Assembly (NCBI GenBank): GCA_023136145.1
Contig: JAGLRU010000228.1
Location: 1 to 7,898, forward strand
Direction of reading: 5' to 3'
From: Alphaproteobacteria bacterium
Lineage (GTDB): Bacteria > Pseudomonadota > Alphaproteobacteria > Micavibrionales > UBA2020
DNA length: 7,898 nucleotides
This document shows, in pieces, positions 1 to 6,461 of this stretch. Made by a program: the position numbers and the translations under genes. Below the pieces are notes generated by a model. It was not told the origin of the DNA. It saw nothing but the letters and a program-made list of their open reading frames with translations, and did no database searches. The first letter of the stretch is position 1. The number at the start of each line of letters is the position of its first letter.

Positions 1-103
1 TTGTATCGCGCGAAACCTTGAATAACCGCGCTGCTTCAACCTTACTTCCACCGTCTTTAATGAAGGATAAAACGGCAATCCTATGAGGAGTTTGATAAGT
101 CAT
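1..103 (-). CDS. IS630-like transposase, N-terminal fragment cut by window edge
   Basis: Reading the minus strand from the ATG at 103 gives 34 intact codons that leave the window at position 1. The peptide starts MTYQTPHRIAVLSFI and continues with GGSKVEAARLFKVSRDT. This pattern, a short beta/basic start followed by a helix-turn-helix with the G-S-K-x-E-A-A-R-x-F-x-V-S-R signature, is typical of the DNA-binding N-terminus of IS630-family (Tc1/mariner-like) transposases. In that family the N-terminal domain binds the terminal inverted repeats, and a downstream DDE/DDD domain, outside this window, does the cutting at TA targets. No clear Shine-Dalgarno site precedes the ATG. Whether the full transposase is intact cannot be judged. 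A stand-alone HTH regulator is a less likely alternative. Confidence 0.7.
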   Translation of the reverse strand, partial: MTYQTPHRIAVLSFIKDGGSKVEAARLFKVSRDT

Positions 104-141
104 AGAAAGACTATATCATGTTTGATTCTTAATACGAAGTA

Positions 142-372
142 CTATATATTAAATCCAATCTTACTAACGAGAGAACCTTCGACACGATATCCAATACCTA
201 TCAAAAAATCCCCATCATTTACTGGAAATAATTCCTCAAACTTTCCGCCGTCCCTTTCTAAACGATGACACAACTTTTCAATGAGTGGCTTAACTTTCCT
301 GTCATAATCATCTCTAATTTTTTGTTTACTTTTTGTAGTCTTCTCAGCAGCATTAGAGAAATCATCTTCCAT
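142..372 (-). CDS. Small charged protein of unknown function (76 aa)
   Basis: Not recognised. The chosen start is the ATG at 372, because a strong Shine-Dalgarno hexamer GAGGAG (380-385 on the plus strand as CTCCTC) lies exactly 7 nt upstream; a longer reading from a TTG at 387 would bury that site. The 76-residue product starts MEDDFSNAAEKTTKSK, is highly charged and probably helical through residue 45 or so, and then turns into a short hydrophobic, glycine-containing beta-like tail (FLIGIGYRVEG, about residues 56-66). There is no signal peptide or membrane segment, so it is probably cytosolic. A good sigma70-like promoter precedes it. Its stop lies only 38 bp from the transposase start, so the natural C-terminus may have been removed by the insertion element. 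A function such as a DNA-associated accessory or toxin-antitoxin partner would be guesswork. Confidence 0.6.
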   Translation of the reverse strand: MEDDFSNAAEKTTKSKQKIRDDYDRKVKPLIEKLCHRLERDGGKFEELFPVNDGDFLIGIGYRVEGSLVSKIGFNI

Positions 373-417
373 GACTAGTCTCCTCAATATATGGATTGTT
401 CATAAGAATAAGTAATT

Positions 418-447
418 ATGCTACAGTAGCCACAGCCCTTTTGTCAA
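418..447 (-). promoter_or_regulatory. Predicted sigma70-type promoter of the 76-aa gene
   Basis: On the minus strand a perfect -35 TTGACA (442-447) is followed after an 18-bp spacer by TAGCAT (418-423), a 4/6 match to the -10 consensus. Transcription would begin near 411, leaving about 39 nt before the ATG at 372, which includes the GAGGAG ribosome site. This is a sequence match only. Confidence 0.5.
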
Positions 448-508
448 TAAAAAGTAAAACACTAAAAAACTCTTAATTTTGCTCCATCTTCGGAATCTAA
501 AAGATATG

Positions 509-537
509 TTGAAAAATCTTATAATAAACTCGATAAT
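509..537 (+). promoter_or_regulatory. Predicted promoter of the oxidase subunit III homologue
   Basis: TTGAAA (509-514) and GATAAT (532-537) are each 5/6 matches to sigma70 hexamers and are separated by the ideal 17 bp. The predicted transcription start is about 544, practically at the ATG at 546, so the message would be leaderless. This agrees with the absence of any Shine-Dalgarno sequence before that ATG. A second -10-like hexamer, TATAAT at 520-525, lacks a convincing -35 but would give a leader of roughly 14 nt. Confidence 0.45.
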
Positions 538-545
538 CTCGGCAA

Positions 546-1214
546 ATGTTAGGACAATCAACCATATTTATAAGCAACGACGGATCACAAGGGTTATATA
601 TCGGCATAATTGAACTTTTGCTGATATCTACCGTTATGCTGGCTTCCATACGGGAGTGGTGGCAAGATGTCCTGCGGGAAACCGTCGTGGACATCATCCC
701 CTCCCCTCCTGCCAGCATTCGCCTGCGCGTCGGCGTAGTCGTACTCATTTTATTGAATGCACTATTTTTCTCCGCACTTGTCTGGGATGCAAGAAAAGTC
801 GAAGTACTTCAGTCCACCAATCTACCTTTTCTAATGACAATGGTCATTCTGCTTTCCGGCTGTGCAGTCACTTGGGCGCGTAAAGCCGTTCTGGAAGGCA
901 ATCGAAAAGAAACCGCCAAGGCACTAATGATCGCCGTCCTGCTCGGTTTGGCATTCACCTTATTTCAAGCGTATGAATACGGTATCGCGACGCTTTATTT
1001 TAAAAACGACGACCCCTCCTCCACTTTTTATACGGCAACTGGCATTCACTGCCTACACGCACTTACAGGAAGCATTTTTCTTGCCGTATGTATGTTCCGC
1101 TCACTGAAGGGGCGATTTACGCCGAAAAGCCATTTCGCTTTCAAAGCGGTTGTATGGTATTGGCATTTCGTCACCACCTCATGGCTGCTCCTGTTCGCCA
1201 TCTTTTTTTTCTAG
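546..1214 (+). CDS. Divergent heme-copper oxidase subunit III homologue (CoxC/CyoC/NorE family)
   Basis: The 222-residue membrane protein matches subunit III of heme-copper oxidases along most of its length. Visible landmarks are REWWQDVLRE (36-45), the VTWARKAVLEGNRKE stretch (108-122), QAYEYG (141-146), STFYTATGIHCLHALTG (159-175) and WYWHFVTTSWLLLF (204-217). About six hydrophobic helices can be drawn, compared with seven in typical aa3 subunit III (about 260-275 aa); five-helix quinol-oxidase forms are about 200 aa. Subunit III stabilises the catalytic subunit and does not bind the active-site metals. This copy is odd. The conserved Glu of the helix-3 SEVMFF motif is Asn71, the TWAHH histidines are Arg-Lys (111-112), the FE before WYWHF is Lys200, and the Asp of WHFVD is Thr210. 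The usual proline-rich loop after helix 3 is also shortened. No other oxidase genes lie beside it. An in-frame TAA at 534-536 excludes a longer N-terminus. Family assignment is firm; a role in a working oxidase is uncertain. Confidence 0.8.
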   Translation: MLGQSTIFISNDGSQGLYIGIIELLLISTVMLASIREWWQDVLRETVVDIIPSPPASIRLRVGVVVLILLNALFFSALVWDARKVEVLQSTNLPFLMTMVILLSGCAVTWARKAVLEGNRKETAKALMIAVLLGLAFTLFQAYEYGIATLYFKNDDPSSTFYTATGIHCLHALTGSIFLAVCMFRSLKGRFTPKSHFAFKAVVWYWHFVTTSWLLLFAIFFF

Positions 1215-1233
1215 TCAACAAAATCAAGAATGT

Positions 1234-2091
1234 TTATAAAAAATCCCATACATTTTCCCACATTTTAAGAGCAACCAGTATCATAAAAATACCAAATATT
1301 CTGCGTAAATTTTTGACTGTAACTTTATGAGATATAGAAGCACCGAAAGGAACCAATAATGTGCTGGTTGGTATAATTGTCAAAAAAGCCAGATAATTCA
1401 CATACCCAAATGTAAAAGGCGGCAACCCTTGCTTATCCAAACCGATAGCTATAAATCCAATCATTGCAGGTAGAGATATGATTGTCGATAACGCTGCGGC
1501 TGTACCAACTGCTTGATGAACCGGAATCTTACAAAAAACCATAAAGGGCACATTTAATGTCGCACCTCCAATACCTATAAGCGTTGAAATGCATCCTGAA
1601 AAAAAGCCATATGTGATAGCCAATGGCTTATACGGTACAACCTTTAAAAAAGTATGTTTTTTTAAATTAACAAACATCACAATCGACAAAAGCATCATAA
1701 CTGATGCAAATATAATACGTAGTATGTCTCCGGACAAATAACTGGCAAGCAGCGTTCCAAGAAGAACCCCGAAAATAATGCCTGTTCCTAACTTAAAAAA
1801 TATATCTTTCTGAAAAGAACCCTTTTTATAATGTGAAAATGCAGAAGTAAGACCTGTAGGAATTATAATACTAAGAGAAGTGCCTATCACCATATGCATC
1901 AAATGTTTTTCCGGGAAATCAAGCAATTGAAAAATATAAAGAAGTCCCGGTACTAATACTACTCCACCACCGATACCCAATAAGCCTGATAAAAAACCGG
2001 TTATCGAACCTAATAACATTAAACCAAAAAGCAAACCTACCAGTTCGAAACCGCTCAAATTTATAATACTGAGAAAATCAATTTCAAACAA
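1234..2091 (-). CDS. TauE/SafE-family membrane exporter (sulfite/anion exporter-like)
   Basis: The 285-residue, strongly hydrophobic protein shows the internal duplication of the TauE/SafE (DUF81) family. The motif GLLGIGGGVVLVP (37-49) in the first half is echoed by TLIGIGGATLNVP (170-182) in the second. Seven to nine membrane helices can be drawn (near 17-37, 65-85, 100-120, 122-141, 156-178, 195-217, 229-252, 262-280). Members export small anions such as sulfite or sulfoacetate from the cytoplasm or are of unknown substrate; none can be assigned here. The start is a TTG at 2091, with AAAAGG about 8-9 nt upstream and an in-frame TAG just before it. The gene follows the RND permease by 37 bp on the same strand and could be co-transcribed. 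It is visibly richer in A and T than the pump genes, hinting at a different origin. It ends 19 bp from the convergent oxidase-like gene, with no obvious terminator between them. Confidence 0.88.
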   Translation of the reverse strand: MFEIDFLSIINLSGFELVGLLFGLMLLGSITGFLSGLLGIGGGVVLVPGLLYIFQLLDFPEKHLMHMVIGTSLSIIIPTGLTSAFSHYKKGSFQKDIFFKLGTGIIFGVLLGTLLASYLSGDILRIIFASVMMLLSIVMFVNLKKHTFLKVVPYKPLAITYGFFSGCISTLIGIGGATLNVPFMVFCKIPVHQAVGTAAALSTIISLPAMIGFIAIGLDKQGLPPFTFGYVNYLAFLTIIPTSTLLVPFGASISHKVTVKNLRRIFGIFMILVALKMWENVWDFL

Positions 2092-2128
2092 TTTAAACTA
2101 CCTTTTTTAAATTTTTTCGGGAACGAGA

Positions 2129-5100
2129 TTAAAGATGCAAGTTTTTTTGTCCGGCGGCTTGAAGAACATCCGATTCCTTTAGACCGAAAACAAGACTATA
2201 GACAACAGGAATGACAAACAAAGTAAAGAGCGTTCCGACCGTCATGCCGCCGATAATCACCCATCCAATCTGGTGACGACTTTCAGCTCCGGCACCATTC
2301 GCCATTGCCAAAGGTACTGCTCCCAAAATCAGCGATCCCGCTGTCATCAGTATGGGACGCAAACGCAGGTTTGCTCCGATCAGAATCGCTTCCATAACCT
2401 TTTTCCCCTGCTCACGCTGCTGATTAGCGAACTCAACGATCAGGATACCATTCTTAGTAATCAAACCAATCAGAGTCACCATGCCCACCTGACTGTAAAT
2501 GTTCAGCGTGCCTCCAGTTAGATAAAGTGCCAGCAACGCGCCAGTCATCGAAAGCGGAACCGACAGCATAATGATGAACGGACTTGCAAAGCTTTCGAAC
2601 TGGGCGGCAAGGATAAGATAAATGAAAGCCAGCGCAAGCACAAATGTCATATAAATACCAGCACTTGACTGTATAAACTCGCGTGACTGCCCGTCAAAAT
2701 CGACCGTAACACTCTGCGGTAAATTTTCATGAGCCGCTTTCTGAAGCCAGTCCAGTGCCTCACCAAGCGCGTATCCGGGCGCGAGATTCGCCGTCAACTT
2801 AACTGCACGCAACTGATTAAAGTGATTCAGCTCACGCGGTGCTACAGTTTCACTGAAAGAGATGATATTCAATAACCTGACCATCTCCCCCATCGAGTTG
2901 CGAACGTAAATATCGGCCAAATCCTGCGGACTTGCGCGCAAGTCGCTACTGGTCTGAACGATCACATCATATTGCTCACCCATATCTTTGTACCGCGTCA
3001 CCTTGCGACCGCCGAGAAGTGTCTCAAGCGTACGCCCTACAACATCAATATCTAGCCCAACAGCTGCTGCCTTGTCACGGTCAACCCTGATTGAAATCTG
3101 CGGTTTGTTAAGCTTCAGGTCAGTCTCTACGTTGACGAGGCCAGGATACTTTGTCACCTCTCTGGAGAAAGAATCAACGATACCCCCCAATTCGCGATAA
3201 GCCAGCCCCGACTGCAAAACCATCTCCACCTCTTTGCTTCTAGGACTGGTGCCAAGCGACGGCGGATTGATCGGAAAGGCCATGATGCCGGGTGTCGCCA
3301 TGAAAATCTTTGGTGCCAATGCCGCCACAATCTCCTGCTGACTGCGCATCCTCTCCTCCCACGGCTTAAGGCCAATAAAGGAAATACCCTGCGATACAAT
3401 CGGAACTCCAGCCACGATAAAAGACATGTCCATTTCCGGTACGGACTTAAAAACGGGATCCAGCTTCAACATCCAATCAGACATATAGCCGATAGTCGAT
3501 CCCTCCGAGCCAACGGCAATGGTGATAATCGTTCCACGATCTTCCGTCGGTGCCAATTCAGATTTCAAGAGAGTAAAAAGGCCACCACCGCTACCAGCAA
3601 TAAGAAGCCCCATAAACACGATCACCAACCGATGCCGCAATGACCAGCTTAAAGTCGCGTCATATCCTACCGATACGACATGAAAAAAACGCTCAATCGC
3701 GTTGAAAACCGCACCGTGTTTTTTCTCCTTCTTCATAATACGAGAGCACAGCATCGGCGTTAAAGTCAGCGCGACAATGCCTGAAATAATGACCGCTCCC
3801 GCCAACGTCACAGCAAACTCGATAAACAGCCTACCTGTCTTACCAGTGCTAAAAGCCAGTGGTGTGAACACAGCAGCCAGAGTCAAAGTCATGGCGATAA
3901 CGGCAAAAACAATTTCCCGACTGCCCTGCATGGCGGCCTTATACGGAGCCATCCCCTCCTCGATATGGCGATAAATATTTTCCAGCACAACAATCGCATC
4001 ATCAACAACAAGACCGATAGACAGCACCAATGCCAGCAGCGTAAGGGTATTGAGGCTGTAACCAAGTACATACATAATCATAAACGTGCCGGTCAGTGAA
4101 ATAGGAATGGTAAGGATCGGAATGATCGTTGAACGAAGATTGCGGAGAAAGAAGAAAATCACCAATATGACCAATATCACGGTCTCAGCGATGGTAAAAT
4201 AAACCTCTTTTATCGACCTATCGATAAAGACGGAAGTATCGTAAGCCACACTCAGCTCCATCCCCTCTGGAAGTGATCGAACGATCTCTGGCAAAACTTC
4301 GTAAATACCCTTTGAAACATCCAGCGGGTTCGCCGTCGATTGCCTAATTACCCCAAGTGCTACCGCATTTCTACCGTTAAAACGCACCACGCGTCGTTCG
4401 TTTTCAGGAGCCACTTCCGAATGAGCGACATCTCTCAAACGCACAAAACCGACATCTGTATTTTTGAGAATAATGGCATCGAACTGTTCCGGAGTTTTCA
4501 GATCAGTTTCGGACAGCACCGTAAATTCCCGATACATACCTTCAATCCGCCCCGCCGGAATCTCAACATTCTGCTTGCGGATCGCATTTTCAACGTCCTG
4601 CGGTGTCAGTTTATAAGCACCCAGTCGCTGCGGATCCAGCCATATACGCATGGATTTCCGCCGTTCCCCCAGAATAATTGCACTGGCCACGCCGGAGACG
4701 TTCTGCACCCTATCCTTAACATAGCGGTCTGCGTAATCGGTGATTTCCATAGCGGAATGACGAACGCTGTTAAACGCCATATAAATGATCGGCTGGGCAT
4801 CAGCCTCAACCTTGGAAATAACTGGTTCGCTAACTTCGTCCGGCAGTTGCCCACGAACTCGGCTGACCCTATCGCGCACGTCACTAGCTGCATCATCTGG
4901 ATTGCGCGTTAGCTTGAATCTAAGAGTGATCTGGCTCCGTTCCGCACGACTGACGGAAGACATGACCTCTATCCCCTCGATCCCCGCCAAAGAATCTTCC
5001 AATGGCTTGCTGATCTGGCTTTCGATGATCTCTGCACTTGCGCCGGAATAAACGGTCTGCACAGTTATAACAGGCTCATCTATATTCGGGTATTCGCGAA

Positions 5101-5200
5101 TGGTCAGACGGGTATAACCAGTTATTCCAAGCAGGATTATGAAGATATTAATGACGGTCGCGAAAACAGGCCGTTTAATGCAAAACTCAGGTAATGTCAC
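2129..5200 (-). CDS. RND efflux permease, HAE1/AcrB-type
   Basis: This 1023-residue inner-membrane proton/drug antiporter has full family length. One helix near 12-30 is followed by a large periplasmic domain, helices 2-6 between about 335 and 483, helix 7 near 525-543, a second periplasmic domain, and helices 8-12 from about 851 to 1003. The proton-relay residues are intact: the Asp pair 400-401 in GLVVDDAIV (helix 4) and Lys916 in GLITKNGIL (helix 10). Absence of a periplasmic histidine/methionine metal relay and overall similarity favour the hydrophobic/amphiphilic drug (HAE) branch rather than heavy-metal CusA. The trimer would take substrate from the periplasm or outer inner-membrane leaflet and pass it to an outer-membrane channel through the adaptor encoded just upstream. 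Translation starts at GTG (5198-5200), overlapping the adaptor TGA in GTGA, so the two are translationally coupled. There is no frameshift. No TolC/OprM-type gene lies nearby. The substrate cannot be predicted. Confidence 0.95.
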   Translation of the reverse strand: MTLPEFCIKRPVFATVINIFIILLGITGYTRLTIREYPNIDEPVITVQTVYSGASAEIIESQISKPLEDSLAGIEGIEVMSSVSRAERSQITLRFKLTRNPDDAASDVRDRVSRVRGQLPDEVSEPVISKVEADAQPIIYMAFNSVRHSAMEITDYADRYVKDRVQNVSGVASAIILGERRKSMRIWLDPQRLGAYKLTPQDVENAIRKQNVEIPAGRIEGMYREFTVLSETDLKTPEQFDAIILKNTDVGFVRLRDVAHSEVAPENERRVVRFNGRNAVALGVIRQSTANPLDVSKGIYEVLPEIVRSLPEGMELSVAYDTSVFIDRSIKEVYFTIAETVILVILVIFFFLRNLRSTIIPILTIPISLTGTFMIMYVLGYSLNTLTLLALVLSIGLVVDDAIVVLENIYRHIEEGMAPYKAAMQGSREIVFAVIAMTLTLAAVFTPLAFSTGKTGRLFIEFAVTLAGAVIISGIVALTLTPMLCSRIMKKEKKHGAVFNAIERFFHVVSVGYDATLSWSLRHRLVIVFMGLLIAGSGGGLFTLLKSELAPTEDRGTIITIAVGSEGSTIGYMSDWMLKLDPVFKSVPEMDMSFIVAGVPIVSQGISFIGLKPWEERMRSQQEIVAALAPKIFMATPGIMAFPINPPSLGTSPRSKEVEMVLQSGLAYRELGGIVDSFSREVTKYPGLVNVETDLKLNKPQISIRVDRDKAAAVGLDIDVVGRTLETLLGGRKVTRYKDMGEQYDVIVQTSSDLRASPQDLADIYVRNSMGEMVRLLNIISFSETVAPRELNHFNQLRAVKLTANLAPGYALGEALDWLQKAAHENLPQSVTVDFDGQSREFIQSSAGIYMTFVLALAFIYLILAAQFESFASPFIIMLSVPLSMTGALLALYLTGGTLNIYSQVGMVTLIGLITKNGILIVEFANQQREQGKKVMEAILIGANLRLRPILMTAGSLILGAVPLAMANGAGAESRHQIGWVIIGGMTVGTLFTLFVIPVVYSLVFGLKESDVLQAAGQKNLHL

Positions 5201-6300
5201 GGCGTTAGCACCATTACTTTCATCCCATCTCGCAACATCATAAGACCAGTCATCACTATGGGTTCGTTTGCTGCAAGTCCATCAGTAACTTCAACCATCC
5301 CCGTCTGACGAAGGCCGGTTCTGATTTTTTGCAGAACAGCCTTGCCTTCCCGCACCACAAAAACAAAATTATCATTTCCCCTAGGAATAATCGCTTGTTC
5401 AGGAACTAGCAATGCTCCTTTATGAACGTCAATAACGATATTAACCTTCGCAAACATGCCAGGACTCAAACGCCCATCGACGTTTGAAATAGTCGCCCTA
5501 ATATCAAAGTTGCGCGTATTCCTATTGATGCGCGGCGAAACGGCGTAAATCTCTCCGGTAAAAATCTCTTCCGGCCACGCATCCACTGAAAAGGAAACCT
5601 TTTGCTCAGGCATAAGACTACCGTAATTTTTTTCAGGAACAGAAAAAGTGATCTTCACCGGATCAACGGCATCCAGCGTTGTCAAAAGCTGACCGACCTG
5701 AACATAGTCCCCAACACTGAAATCACGCAGTCCAGCCAGCCCATCGAAAGGAACTCGCACTTTAGTTTTACCAAGCCTGATGCGTGCGGATTCAACATCC
5801 GCCAGTGTTTCCTGCAAATTGCCCCGACTCTGTTCCCATTCCTGCTTTGAAATATATCCGGATAATTTCAATTTGTTATTACGTTCAAATAACGCCTGAC
5901 GAACTTTATACGTTGCTTCCGCTTTCATCAGTTCAGCGAGAATCAGTTCGTCATCAATATCTACAAGGCTGTCCCCTTTTTTAACAAAGCGACCTTCCAA
6001 GAAGTTTATGGATTTAATCACCCCCGCAATCTCGGCGCGAATCTCAGCTGATTCTCCAGCCGACAAATTTCCTATAGCGTCAATCACAACTGCGAGATCT
6101 TTTACTTCAACTGGCGTTGCACCAACAGGCATAGGCCCACCGTGTCCTTTTTGGGGAGGTTCTTTCGAATCGGACTGCCTGTAAACGTCGGAAACGAGTT
6201 GTTTCAAGGCAGGAAAATACACATATTTCTGATACCAAAACAATCCCGATACCACGACAACGACTATCAAAAAAAATATTTTCAAAACAGAATTCTTCAT
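5197..6300 (-). CDS. RND periplasmic adaptor (membrane fusion protein)
   Basis: The 367-residue protein is the adaptor partner of the RND permease that follows it. An N-terminal uncleaved anchor (about 5-22, no lipobox Cys) is followed by a Gly/Pro-rich linker. Then come the two half-motifs of the barrel-sandwich (lipoyl-like) domain (near 85-118, with ...EIAGVIKSI and the GD-x-L-x-x-IDD end, and near 178-212, with VRVPFDGLAG), separated by an alpha-hairpin (about 118-176). A beta-barrel (about 213-290, ending RLSPGMFAKV) and a membrane-proximal domain with the LLVPEQAI motif complete it. The order and length are those of MexH/MdtA-like adaptors. The ATG at 6300 has AAAGG 8 nt upstream. Adaptor and permease overlap by 4 bp (GTGA), the usual gene order of two-gene RND operons. 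A palindrome upstream is the likely control site. Confidence 0.94.
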   Translation of the reverse strand: MKNSVLKIFFLIVVVVVSGLFWYQKYVYFPALKQLVSDVYRQSDSKEPPQKGHGGPMPVGATPVEVKDLAVVIDAIGNLSAGESAEIRAEIAGVIKSINFLEGRFVKKGDSLVDIDDELILAELMKAEATYKVRQALFERNNKLKLSGYISKQEWEQSRGNLQETLADVESARIRLGKTKVRVPFDGLAGLRDFSVGDYVQVGQLLTTLDAVDPVKITFSVPEKNYGSLMPEQKVSFSVDAWPEEIFTGEIYAVSPRINRNTRNFDIRATISNVDGRLSPGMFAKVNIVIDVHKGALLVPEQAIIPRGNDNFVFVVREGKAVLQKIRTGLRQTGMVEVTDGLAANEPIVMTGLMMLRDGMKVMVLTP

Positions 6301-6336
6301 GCGACGTACCTTTAAAGTCTGAAATATATAATAACC

Positions 6337-6364
6337 TACTGTCTAAAGATAAAGCTAGACAGTA
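6337..6364. promoter_or_regulatory. Perfect inverted repeat, candidate operator of the RND operon
   Basis: TACTGTCTA (6337-6345) and TAGACAGTA (6356-6364) form a perfect 9-bp inverted repeat with a 10-bp spacer, so equivalent bases lie 19 bp apart. It lies 37-64 bp upstream of the adaptor ATG. If TATATT (6323-6328 read on the minus strand) is the -10 of that gene, the repeat spans roughly -20 to -50, where a repressor would block polymerase. Many RND operons are repressed by TetR-family dimers at such palindromes, but no regulator gene is present here. The 10-nt spacer could also form an RNA hairpin, although there is no U-run after it. Confidence 0.55.
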
Positions 6365-6383
6365 TCACTCATTTTTTTATAAT
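6356..6383 (+). promoter_or_regulatory. Possible plus-strand promoter overlapping the palindrome
   Basis: TAGACA (6356-6361, 5/6 to the -35 consensus) and a perfect TATAAT (6378-6383) are spaced by 16 bp and point toward the pseudopilin-like gene. The -35 hexamer lies in the right arm of the inverted repeat, so one repressor could control both directions. The T-rich spacer makes a chance match possible. Confidence 0.35.
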
Positions 6384-6408
6384 AAAATCATGGGGTTGCA
6401 AAAACTTA

Positions 6409-6437
6409 TTAATACAACCATATAAATGCTTTATAAT
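6409..6437 (+). promoter_or_regulatory. Possible proximal promoter of the pseudopilin-like gene
   Basis: TTAATA (6409-6414, 4/6) and a perfect TATAAT (6432-6437) are separated by 17 bp. Transcription would start near 6444, giving an 18-nt leader that contains the GGAG ribosome site before the TTG at 6462. If real, it excludes the upstream ATG at 6426 as the translation start. Confidence 0.35.
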
Positions 6438-6461
6438 GATTGGTTGGAGTGGAGCTATCTT

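Noticed and set aside
83..268. 61-aa plus-strand reading frame at the left edge
   Set aside because: It overlaps both the transposase start and the small minus-strand gene, which have better support. The GAGGAG near 85 is chance on this strand.
546..1214. Frameshifted pseudogene of oxidase subunit III
   Set aside because: The frame is open from an ATG to a normal C-terminus with landmarks in correct order. The changes are substitutions and a shorter loop, not frame breaks.
4340..4912. 190-aa plus-strand reading frame
   Set aside because: It lies wholly opposite the conserved RND permease, has no recognisable domain or ribosome site, and is explained as a shadow of that gene's codon pattern.
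2129..5200. Heavy-metal (CusA-like) RND permease
   Set aside because: The helix-4 Asp-Asp pair and helix-10 Lys are of the drug-efflux type and no methionine metal relay is visible.
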